From Mactromeris polynyma (Eukaryota; Mollusca; Bivalvia; Venerida; Mactridae): DNA of 64,000 nt. Position 1 is the stretch's first letter; the number at the start of each line of letters is the position of its first letter. Positions 35,721 to 45,150 of this stretch are shown piece by piece. The stretch is from positions 6,095,372 to 6,159,371 of the forward strand of contig JASFXZ010000027.1 in the NCBI GenBank assembly GCA_032209605.1, written 5' to 3'. A program made the position numbers and the translations under genes. The notes under the pieces are model-generated. The model ran no database searches and was not told the origin of the DNA. It saw only the letters and a program-made list of their open reading frames with translations.

Positions 35721-36629
35721 GCCAATTCTCAAGAATCTTCATCTTCTTGCACTGTACCAAGGATAAGCTTGGCCGATGTAAACATGGGTAAAGAAATCGG
35801 AAGAGGGGGATTTGGCATTGTGTATCAAGGATGTTGGATAGGGACGAAAGTGGCTGTGAAAGAAAAAGTTTTAAAGCGCATGAAGATTGCAAAACCAATA
35901 GTTCATCGCGAACTTCGCATACACAGTAAACTAAGGCATCCAAACATTGTTTTGTTGATGGCATTTGCATTGGAAAGTGATCGATTATACTTGGTTTCAG
36001 AACTAATTGATGGTGTTACTTTGGACCCCTGGCTATTCAGTGTTGATGAAACAAATATGAACATGTCTGTGAAGTTGAATGTTTCGTTGAAGATATCTCA
36101 AGCTGTTGCATATTTGCATGCACAAAGCCCATTGATCGTTCATAGGGACATAAAGCCTGAAAACATTATTGTTGCAAACAATTTTAATGTGGTAAAATTA
36201 TGTGATATGGGTCTAAGCAAACTGAAGACAATAAACACTGCAATGACGACTATGACTGGGGGTTGTTCACAGTCTGGCACTCCTGCGTATCAGGCACCGG
36301 AGGTCCTGCTAGAGAGACAGAGTGCAAACACTATGACAGACAGTTGGAGCCTTGCATGTACTTTAGTTGAAGTCATGGTTGAAATGCCTATCTGGAACAA
36401 TGAAGATGAACCAGTACAGTATATCATGAGTAGAATGAAACTGAAGGCTAAACCAGATGGCTTAGAATTACTTGCCAGTTTGGCTGATACTGACTATGAA
36501 AATATGGAGATTAAAATATTCAGTTTTTTGGATAAGATATTGAACTACAGCGCTGGTGTTAGACCTCGGGCTCTTGAAATAGTAAACTATGTTCATGGTT
36601 TGTTAGAAGCCACCAAAAACCTCTGCTGA
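35535..36629 (+). CDS. protein kinase domain (TKL/Ser-Thr type), intact
   Basis: An open frame of 364 codons whose first 75 or so residues are minisatellite-encoded. It then has a full kinase fold: glycine loop GKEIGRGGFGIVYQG, Lys in VAVKEKV, helix-C Glu in HRELRIHSKL, HRD loop IVHRDIKPENIIV, metal-binding CDMGLSK (DMG instead of DFG), AYQAPEVLLE, and DSWSLACTLVE. All catalytic residues are present, so activity is plausible. The HRDIKPEN loop points to Ser/Thr specificity. The stop TGA at 36627-36629 overlaps a 77-bp tandem repeat. It is the better of two copies; the right-arm copy lacks the activation segment. Whether an mRNA joins it to the upstream Ig-like part is unproven because of stops in the minisatellite. 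Confidence 0.8.
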   Translation: MEYSAIDTQQQTHSATDIQHSATDTQSQIHSATGMQFIATDTRAQTFSTRPQTHSATGMQYLANSQESSSSCTVPRISLADVNMGKEIGRGGFGIVYQGCWIGTKVAVKEKVLKRMKIAKPIVHRELRIHSKLRHPNIVLLMAFALESDRLYLVSELIDGVTLDPWLFSVDETNMNMSVKLNVSLKISQAVAYLHAQSPLIVHRDIKPENIIVANNFNVVKLCDMGLSKLKTINTAMTTMTGGCSQSGTPAYQAPEVLLERQSANTMTDSWSLACTLVEVMVEMPIWNNEDEPVQYIMSRMKLKAKPDGLELLASLADTDYENMEIKIFSFLDKILNYSAGVRPRALEIVNYVHGLLEATKNLC

Positions 36630-36775
36630 TAGATGTATACAGTAATAGTGTTAGTTGTCTTGGACTTTACATTTTAATGATGAACACATCATAATAACTC
36701 TGCTGATATATGTACACAGTGTTAGCTATATTGGACTTTGACATTTAAATGATGAACACATCATAATAATGTAAA
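36621..36775. repeat. 77-bp tandem duplication at the kinase gene end
   Basis: CTCTGCTGATAGATGTATAC...CATCATAATAA repeats from 36698 with a 77-bp period. It is mirrored in the right arm at about 50320-50475. Confidence 0.75.
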
Positions 36776-36779
36776 TATA

Positions 36780-37910
36780 ATTGTTTTGTTGACAAAGTGA
36801 GCTATTGTGATAGTATGGTGTCCATCCTTTGTCGTCTGTCGTGCGACGTAAACATCTCAGGATTGTGACTTCAGCCCAAGTGCCTCTTGTCTTTGAAAAC
36901 AATTTAGCCGAAACGTGCAGTTTAAGGTATCAAGCATTTTATGCCAAATGTTGATAACGGATAACACTGAGTACATGAAATGGCACGATTCGGCTGATGA
37001 GTTTCGGAAAATAAAAGCAGGTGAAACTGAATACATAAAGAAAGTAACGTTTGTTTGCTATTTAAAACCTTCCACGAAATTGGCATAAAGTCTGTTTCTA
37101 CTAGACTGTCCTTAAAATTGTCACGAATCGCGGTTACCAGTGTTATTACTGATCCTTAAAAAAAGGTGGCTGGTGTTAAAGTTTTCTACTTAAATATTTT
37201 CTTTGTGTCTTTGATTTCATCATTTTATACATGTACAATAAAACATGAGAGACTGGGCAATTTGTATTTAATGTTGCAGCTTGAAACTGGGTTGGCAGCC
37301 CTACCCTCAACATTGAAAAAGTTTGGCAGTGCAGTCCCAGTGCAGTGCAGTAATGTATTTAGTATTGTACCTGTACTGTACTGAACAACCAACCAACAAA
37401 CCAGTACAGACCAGTACCTCTACAGTACAGAACAGTACAAAGTACAGTGCCATACAGAAACTCTACATTGGTCAAATAATCGAGTTCTTGTTTACTGCAA
37501 ATATATAACATATTCACCCATCCTAGACGTACGAGTGTTTGCAGGATTTTGAACGCTGGTTTGCAGGAGCTGAACGACACAGATCCCTAGAGCATAGAAT
37601 AAGCTTTAAAATTGTATAAAACTTCATGGTAAGGGGTAAACCTTCACCCCTTAGTCTGTTCAGCAACGATGCATGATCTAATTTTTTCAAAACAGTTGAC
37701 ATACAAAGATGTCTTCCGGGTAAATGACATATTCATTTATTACAATAATTAGTTGGATCTTTTCATAATCCTTCGAAAAATGTTTACTTTTATATATTTC
37801 AAAGATAAGAACATTTTTTGTGAGTTCGGAGTTCCGCGGTTATTATATCAGAGATTCCTTAAATTTTAGGGATTACGCTATACATACATAAGGTGCTTCA
37901 ATTATTTTCG
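36780..37910. other. shared arm sequence, no gene seen
   Basis: Matches the right arm in two blocks (36780-37225 with 49907-50270, 37320-37910 with 44560-45150). It includes a low-complexity tract of CAGTACA/GTACTGT repeats at 37325-37450. About 37226-37320 has no counterpart, because in the right arm a LINE-containing segment replaces it. Confidence 0.6.
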
Positions 37911-38496
37911 AACAAAAAATTATGAAACCCCCCTCAACAACAAGTTTGAATGTCTTAGTGACATGGAGGATGACAATGATGGAATCTCTGTCTCAGGGGG
38001 TGAGAGCATGCTCTCTGATGAAGAAACTTAGTCTTTTATTTTATTTTTAACTTATTTTTAATAAATCTGGACTGTATTCCATGAAATACGCCTTTCACAG
38101 TACATTTTTTCTCGTTGGCTGTGTTGACCTTCAACCAGTCCGCTAACTATTTAACATTTACAAGTATATCACGTTACCTTTTTTAGTTTCACATAATTTC
38201 ACATTTCTTGCGCGCTAAATGACCAAAGCTGTCAATGCGCCATAAAACAACATGATAATAATTAAAAGTCTCTTTGAGACTATACAAGTTGGAAAATTCA
38301 TAAGCTACATCATAGAGAATGGCTTTTACAACAAGCTATGATATTTATAATCTAAAATCTCATATTATACTATATTTACCCCAATTTAACATATACAAGT
38401 ATATCACGTACCTTTTTTAGTTTCACATATTTTTAACATTTCTTGCGCGCTAAATGACCAAAGCTGTCGATGCGCCATAAAACAACATGATAATAA
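37911..38496. mobile_element. 586-bp insertion with 13-bp target duplication
   Basis: TCAATTATTTTCG occurs at 37898-37910 and again at 38497-38509. The right arm has only one copy of this site (near 44525-44537, complement), so the segment between is an insertion. Its right half contains a direct duplication of about 100 bp (38150-38240 and 38395-38490; shared TTGCGCGCTAAATGACCAAA). A 13-bp duplication suggests target-primed retrotransposition, but there is no poly(A). Confidence 0.7.
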
Positions 38497-38817
38497 TCAA
38501 TTATTTTCGTAATTACATTGAATTACATTAAATATTGAATCAAATGTAAGTGAAAAATATCCTTGGTTATGTACTACACAGATCAAATCAGTAGAAAACA
38601 AAACAACAGGCGCAACGTAACGTTTTATTAACAACTACGTATACAAGATTTATTGTCTCCGACTTTGTCCACATGAAATCCTCACTTTTTCTCACATTCC
38701 GTCATGTTATGACAGTACTACTAAACACATTAGGACACCGTCAACACTAAAACGAAAACCTCGAAGGAATCTATGGCTGTAAATCTAAGTTGAGACAATT
38801 ATTTCTACAAGTGAGTT

Positions 38818-40068
38818 CTATACGTAGTATTCTTCCAAAATATCGTTAAGCTCAATGAATAGTCGTAGCGCTTCATAAGGATGGACAGGGATTCGAACAT
38901 CGGGTTTTATAATGTTAACAATTTCTTTAAATTCTGCGCTGCAAACCTCCTTTTCTTTTCCGTACAAATTTATGCAAAAATGCACAGCTTCAAGATTCAC
39001 ACTTGTCTTAAAGTTATACCCATCTGTTAGTTCAGGAACAAAATACATAACCTCCGGTTTTCCAGAGGGAAGTTCAGCGTACCGTTTCTGTCGTCGAATA
39101 TTGTGAGAATTCCAGTGTTGTGCGATTCTATCTAAATCCGTTTGTAAAGCATCCATGAAACAAAATCGTAAACATTCTTTTATCACTGGGTTTTGGATAT
39201 CAAACATTCCTGAATCCATAATATCTTTGAAAAGATTTATCCACCAGTGAACACCAAGCTTTCGAAGTGTACCCCACCATGCTTCTATCCTCTGGTTTGC
39301 TGTGCTCTTTCCATACATAAAACTTTTCATTCTGGCCATACGATCAGTTGAAGTATATCTAAAATAAGGTTGCAAGAAACTCAGTCTACTGTTCTCTGTT
39401 CCATGATCTGCTCTTAAAATTCTTGGAGCAATCTGAAAGTGTTTTAAACAGTCAAGGTAGTATTTTGCGACAACAGCTGGATCGTTATTGCTAGATGCTA
39501 CTTCAAGCCACATGATTTTGCGACTATAACCGTCGATGCACCCATGAATACAGAATCCAAACGGTTTTAACTTGTCATAACCGTCCACATGCCATACGTA
39601 ATTAGGTCCTTTGAGAATATACACTCTTCGTTTTAACCTATGTGCCTTCCGTTCTTCAGTTGCATGTGGATATAGGTGTTTCATTATTTGCATGACTTCG
39701 GATCTTTTTACTGCTAGCCCATGATCTTTGGCGAGTTTTTTCCACATTGTCCTATAACCCACACACTCCCCACTAACGTTCGTCTCCTGTCTTATTATAT
39801 TTATTACATCATGCACAGACGAGTAGTGATAAGGGCGTAAGTTAAAACTTCGTAGGATACGCTTTAAATGACGAATGCTAATTCTAATGTTGTGGTGGCA
39901 AAACAAAAACAAGACTATTTCAGCATACTTTAGTCCTTCCATAAAATATATTTTAATCAACTCATTTCTGGGGAGAGCATTTCCAGAATGTGGAATACCG
40001 GACGGCACTACACTCTCTACACGTGAAAATGTACTTAACAATAAGGTGATGAACATAATAATTGACAT
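38818..40068 (-). CDS. DDE integrase-like transposase, 416 aa, intact
   Basis: One uninterrupted frame. Residues about 35-80 form a helix-turn-helix-like N-terminus (NELIKIYFMEGLKYAEIVLF, then RISIRHLKRILRSFNL). The retroviral-integrase-type core has catalytic candidates D162 (YVWHVDGYDKL), D221 (LRADHGTEN) and E262 (NQRIEAWWGTLRK), with spacings of 58 and 40 residues. GCIDGYSRKIMWLEV is a typical strand after the first Asp. I recognise the family as the integrase-core proteins scattered through animal and fungal genomes and related to DNA-transposon integrases (IS3EU/Ginger-like). The exact superfamily is uncertain because I find no terminal repeats. No introns. It has a decayed partner at 43061-44225. 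Confidence 0.8.
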   Translation of the reverse strand: MSIIMFITLLLSTFSRVESVVPSGIPHSGNALPRNELIKIYFMEGLKYAEIVLFLFCHHNIRISIRHLKRILRSFNLRPYHYSSVHDVINIIRQETNVSGECVGYRTMWKKLAKDHGLAVKRSEVMQIMKHLYPHATEERKAHRLKRRVYILKGPNYVWHVDGYDKLKPFGFCIHGCIDGYSRKIMWLEVASSNNDPAVVAKYYLDCLKHFQIAPRILRADHGTENSRLSFLQPYFRYTSTDRMARMKSFMYGKSTANQRIEAWWGTLRKLGVHWWINLFKDIMDSGMFDIQNPVIKECLRFCFMDALQTDLDRIAQHWNSHNIRRQKRYAELPSGKPEVMYFVPELTDGYNFKTSVNLEAVHFCINLYGKEKEVCSAEFKEIVNIIKPDVRIPVHPYEALRLFIELNDILEEYYV

Positions 40069-40136
40069 GTTTTGAGAGAAAAGAATACCACGTCTTCACT
40101 GTCGTCGTTCAAAATGGCCGAGAAACACAGTAACTC

Positions 40137-40215
40137 GTAACAAATAACAAATAACAAATAAGTATTAACAAATAAGTAATAACAAATAACAAATAAGTAA
40201 TAAGAAGTAACAAAA
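40137..40215 (-). repeat. 3' microsatellite tail of the LINE
   Basis: Minus strand: ...TGTTACTTCTTATTACTTATTTG followed by imperfect TTATTTG/TTATTACTTATTTG units. Short repeat tails instead of poly(A) are usual for CR1/L2-type LINEs. Confidence 0.65.
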
Positions 40216-42750
40216 AAGTCCCTCCAGGGCTTCCGTATCTACCACATTTACCAAGCACCATACAGTTATTTGTAGCATTTTTGACTCCCAAAAATATTTA
40301 CAAAAGGAAAGCTGCGCAGCTTCTATAATAGGAGCATATGTATATCCCCCATATCTCAGATCCGTAGCAAAGTACAGGTTTAACCATAGCATCAAATAGC
40401 TGAAACAGTTGCTTTAAATTAAAATGCCCAAATGGTCTTTGGTAGTCATATATCGCAAAAATAGATTTTTGTGTTTGTGACACTAACTTATGTTGCGCAG
40501 TAGACCAAGATAGGGATGGCGTGAACAAAAGGCCCATGTATTTGTAAACTGACGTTACTTTAATTTCGTGACCGCGAAAAGTCCAACGCTCATTATTTCT
40601 TAACGGTCCGGCATTACGAACGACAATTATTTCCGTTTTACTGAGGTTAACTTCCATACCAGCTGAAATACAAAACTGATCAACAACATTCAGTTGTTGT
40701 TGTAGTCTGATAACACTTTCTGCGCAGTTAGCAATATCATCTGCAAATATTAGACATACTATGTCTGGTATTGAGTTATCAATAAAAAATCCTGAACTAC
40801 ATTTATCACGGAGTTGTGAGGATAATTGGTCAATAAAGAGAGAAAAGATTATCGGACTACATATGTCCCCCTGTCTGGTGCCTATGTTGCATGGAAAATA
40901 CTCTGTCCCTCCCCCTGATGACGTTTTAACGCAAGAATTGAGGTTTTGATACATACTGGACAAGATATTTAGGAATTTGCCATTTACCCCTCTCAGTTGG
41001 AGGCTTTCAAACATTTTATTGTGATTTATTTGGTCAAACGCTTTACGGAAATCTATATACAAACAGTAGATTCGACCACCTTTTCTAGATAAATATTTCT
41101 GGACCATAGCTTGTAAGCAGAAAAAGTTATCAATAGCAGAATAGCCATGGCGAAAACCGGCTTACGACTCATCTATTTTATGATTCTCTTCTGCCCAGTT
41201 ATATAAACGGTTATTTATTATACTTGAAAAAATCGTATACATGGAAGTCGTTATTGATATTCCCCTATAGTTGCTAGGATTATGCTGGGGTCCAGATTTA
41301 TAAATTGGACATATTATGCTTTCATCCCATGATTTTGGGAAAACACCGCTATCCAAAATCATGTTAAATAGTTCGTATAGAAATGGTGATATTTCATGTA
41401 CAGTTGCTTTATAAAAATCAGAATTCAGACCGTCATTTCCTGCGCTTTTACCAGAGGCTAGTTTCAAAATTGATCTCTCAATCTCTTCAATGGTTATTTC
41501 AGCATTTAAGTACTCATCTTCTCCCTCATTACTGTTAATAACTATAGAATCAGCCGTTTCATCAAAAAGTAATGCACTAAAATAGTTAGACCATTTTTTA
41601 CCAGTAATATAGACGCTATTGACACTAGATTGTGAACGCGACTTCTTTAATGTTTTCCACAATAAGTTAACGTTATTGCTATTTTCAACAAGCATGTTTC
41701 TTTTGTTACGCTGAAATGAATATTTTTTATTTCTTACCAACCTCTTATATGCAGAGTTAACCCCCTTATAAGATGCTAGGTCAATACTTGAATTTGAAGC
41801 TCTAAATTTCCGTAGAGCTCGATATTTTGACTGTTTTAATATTTCACATTCCACATCCCACCAAGGTTTTTGCTTTTGCATTGACGAAACAGCGGCGGGT
41901 ATACTATGCACAGATATATTGACAGCAGCCTCCTGATACATACGAGTTATGGCACTGACAGCATCATTTACGTTTGTATTAATTGCGTCATATAGATAAT
42001 CTCTGTTCTGTACCAATAACTGTCTAAATACATTTAAGAAAGTCAAGCTTTTATTACTATCCCATTTAAATTTAGGAAATACTGATCCTGGTACATCATC
42101 TGTTACATGACTGTGTGTATTATATGTCCATTTAATGCGAACTGCAAAGTACATGAAATTGGTAGATGGTCTGATTCATCCCTCTCTAAAACGTTAAAAA
42201 AGGTTATATGACGAAATAAATTTTCACACGCTATCATATAATCAACTACACTTGCGCCATCTCCAGATAAGCAGGTAAAATTTCCGGACGTGTCTTCAAA
42301 TCTACCATTAAGAATGTGCATATCATGAGAGCAACACAAATTAATAAGTGCTCTACCAAAATTGTTACAACGAGTGTCCTTACTTTGTCTCGGCGCATCA
42401 AATTGACTACTGTTTTATTCGGTTTCACCAAATATGTATAAAAGATCATCAGAGGGTATGAAGTCTAGCAAATATTTTACCCTAGCGTTAAAATCTCCCG
42501 CTAACAAAAACATAGCATCAGTATAGCTTAACTTGAGGTTATCGATATTAGTTTGCATTAAGTAAATACCGTTACGCTCATTGTCATTATAAATAGATGA
42601 ACCTTCTGGTGATATATACGAACAATACATAATAACATCTGTGTGTCTGTTCATTATGTCAATTTCCGTTACCTTAGCACCAACAAATACATGTTTCCAG
42701 AAATACAGGATCTTACATGAGTGGTCATTATTTATTGAATTTATTAAACT
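40216..42750 (-). mobile_element. non-LTR retrotransposon, 3' half (endonuclease end, RT)
   Basis: Minus strand, 5'-truncated. Endonuclease C-terminal motifs appear first: YCSYISPEGSS and FLLAGDFNARV (42415-42654), then VVDYMI and ERDESDHLPI (42103-42339). Reverse transcriptase follows: NYRGISITTSMYTIFSSIIN, LYIDFRKAFDQINH, GTRQGDICSPIIFSLFIDQL, and FADD at about 40736-40747. The frame is broken by shifts at about 42130 and 42420 and by one TAA at about 41162, where a conserved Gln codon is likely. It therefore cannot make an intact ORF2. Its 3' tail joins the left arm at 40137. Arrangement and tail suggest the CR1/L2-like group. Confidence 0.85.
40298..42154 (-). pseudogene. reverse transcriptase ORF with one nonsense codon
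   Basis: Two open stretches (41162-42154 and 40298-41107) lie in the same frame, separated only by TAA (41162-41164). The text across the stop is ESxAGFRHGYSAIDNFF, where related elements have Gln, so CAA to TAA is the simplest change. The first stretch is the endonuclease-RT linker and RT fingers; the second is palm with FADD and thumb. It ends without the usual C-terminal domain, soon after KPVLCYGSEIWGI. Confidence 0.8.
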
Positions 42751-42930
42751 AGTCTTCTAAAATCGATAAAATACGTGGCTTTTTGTCGAGTTTTTATCGG
42801 TTTAAGATGACAAGTTTAATAAAAGCAATAAAAATGAACACGAATGTAAGATTCTATTTATGACATAATGGAAGCCATGGAAGGACATTTTTGTTACTTC
42901 TTATTACTTATTTGATATTACTTATTCGTT
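42751..42930 (+). mobile_element. LINE 3' end fragment, opposite orientation
   Basis: On the plus strand, GGAAGCCATGGAAGGACATT and TTGTTACTTCTTATTACTTA match, with small changes, the 3' end of the minus-strand LINE at 40216-40240. The right arm thus once had the same LINE junction as the left arm, now reduced to about 100-180 bp. The symmetry centre of the inverted duplication is near here. Confidence 0.6.
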
Positions 42931-43060
42931 ACGAGTTACTGTGTTTCCCGGCCATTTTGAACGACGACAGTGAAGACGTGAAAATCTTTTCTCTCAAAAC
43001 ATGTCAATTATTATGTTCATCACCTTGTTGTTAAGTACATTTTCATGTGCATAGAGTGTA

Positions 43061-44225
43061 GTGCCGTCCGGTATTCCACATTCTGGAAATGCTCTCGCCA
43101 GAAATGATTTGATTGAAATATATTTTATGGAAGGACTAAAGTATGCTGAAATAGTCTTGTTTTTGTTTTGCCACCACAACATTAGAATAAGCATTCGTCA
43201 TTTAAAGCGTAACTATCCTACGAAGTTTAAACTGATGGAGATGCCCTTATCACTACTCGTCTGTTCATGATGTTATAAATATAATAAGATAGGAGACGAA
43301 CGTTAGTGGAGAGTGTGTGGGTTATAAGACAATGTGGAAAAGACTCACCAAAGATCATGGGCTTGCAGTAACAAGATCCGAAGTCAAGCAAATAATGAAA
43401 CACCTATATCCACATGCAACAGAAGAACGAAAGGCGAATAGGTTAAAACGAAGAGTGCATGTGCTCAAAGGACCTATTTACGTATGGCGTGTGGACGGTT
43501 ATGACAAGTTAAAACCGTTTGGATTCTGTATTCATGGGTGCATCGACGGTTATAGTCTCAAAATCACGTGGCATGAAGCATTATCTAGCAATAACGAATC
43601 AGCTGTTGTCGCAAATTACTACATTGACTGTTTAAGACACTTTCAGATTGCTCCGAGAGTTTTAAGAGCAGATCATGGAACAGAGCCAATATACTGAGTT
43701 TCCTGCAACCTTTTTTATATATACTTCAACTGACCGTAGGGCCGGAATGAAAAGTGTTATGTACGGACAGAGCACAACAAACCAGAGAATAGAATCGGTA
43801 CACTTTGAAAGCTAGGTGTTCACTGGTGGATATATATTTTAAAAGATATAAGGGATTCAGTCATGTTTGCTATCCAAAACCCAATGGTAAAATAATGTTT
43901 AAGATTTTGTTTCATGGATGCTTTACAAACGGATCTAGATAGAATCACACAACACTGGAATTCTCACAATATTCGACGACAGAAACGGTACGCTGAACTG
44001 CCCTCTGGAAAACCGGAGGTTATGTATTTTGTCCCTGATCTAACAGATGGGTATAACTTTAAGACAATTGTGAATCTTTGTACGGGAGAAAAGGAGGTTT
44101 GCAGCGCAGTATTTAAAAAAATTGTTAACATTATAAAACTCGATGTTCGAATTCCTGTCCATCCCTATGAAGCGCTACGACTATTCATTGAGCTTAACGA
44201 TATTTTGGAAGAATACTACGTTTAG
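43061..44225 (+). pseudogene. decayed copy of the DDE integrase-like gene
   Basis: Three open stretches (43061-43270, 43317-43697, 43914-44225) follow the intact gene at 38818-40068 nearly residue for residue. Frame breaks lie near 43207 and 43690, and the region that should hold the third catalytic acid (about 43700-43910) is scrambled by frame changes. The first two catalytic Asp (WRVDGYDKL, RADHGTE) remain. It cannot make a full enzyme. Confidence 0.85.
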
Positions 44226-45150
44226 AACTCACTTGTTGAAATAATTGTCTCAAACTAGATTTACAGCCATAGTTAGATTCCTTCGAGGTTTTCGTTTTAG
44301 TGTGACGATGTCCTAATTTATTTAGTAGTACTGTCATAACATGACATAATGTGAGAAAAATTGAGGATTTCATGTGGACAAAGTCGCAGACATTAAATCT
44401 TGCATACGTAGTTGTTAATGAAACGCTTTGTTGTGCCTGCTTTTTGTTTTCTACTGATTTGATCAGTGTAATACATAACCAAGGATATTTTTCTCTTACA
44501 TTTGATTCAATATTTAATGTAATTCCGAAAATAATTAAAGCACCTTATGCATGTATAGCGTAATCCCATTCAAAAACAAGTTTAAGGTATCTCTGATATA
44601 AACGGTTACCGCGGAACTCCAAACTCACAAAAATGCTCTTATCTTTGAAATATATAAAAGTAAAACTTTTCGAAAGATTATGAAAAGATCTAACTAATTA
44701 TTATAATAAATGAATATATCATTTACCAGGAAGACATCTTTGTATGTCAACTGTTTTGAAAAAAGTAGATCATGCAGCGTTTTTGAACAGACCAAGGGGT
44801 GAAGGTTTACCCCTTACCATGAAGTGTTATACCATTTTAAAGCTTATTCTATGCTTTAGGGATCTGTGTTGTTCTGCTCATGCATGGGTGAACTATTTGT
44901 TATCTGCAGTAAACAAGAACTCGATTATTATTTTTATTCTGCAATAATAGAGACCAATGTAGATTTTCTGTACGGCACATTACGGTACGGTACTGTACTT
45001 CACAGGTACTGTACTGTACTGCACTGCACTGTACCGTAAAGGTACTGGTCTGTACTGGTTTGTTGGTTGGTTGTTCAGTACATTACAGGTACAATATAGG
45101 TACTATTCTAAATACATTACTGCACTGCACTGGGACTGCACTGCCAGATA
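44226..45150. other. arm sequence, no gene seen
   Basis: Counterpart of 37320-38817 without the 586-bp insertion. A GTACTGTACTGCACTGCACT low-complexity tract lies at 44970-45150, where homology to the left arm stops at CTGCCA. Confidence 0.6.

Larger units (their letters stand above)
29478..40140. repeat. left arm of a large diverged inverted duplication
   Basis: Blocks of this segment recur in reverse order and orientation at 42895-52572: 29478-29590 and 29885-30395 with 51530-52490; the kinase region 35500-36630 with 50490-51300; 36780-37225 with 49907-50270; 37320-37910 with 44560-45150; 38500-40140 with 42895-44560. The arm's outermost 80 bp is at 2762-2847, beyond the Kolobok nest. Identity by eye is clearly lower than between the Kolobok copies. 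Left-only segments include 30395-about 34870 and the 586-bp insertion at 37911. Confidence 0.8.

Noticed and set aside
35062..35791. Reading frames rich in SHRHTQ/QPQTHS in other frames of the kinase minisatellite
   Set aside because: Frame-cycling of a 14-bp repeat keeps all plus frames partly open; only the frame reaching the kinase is meaningful.
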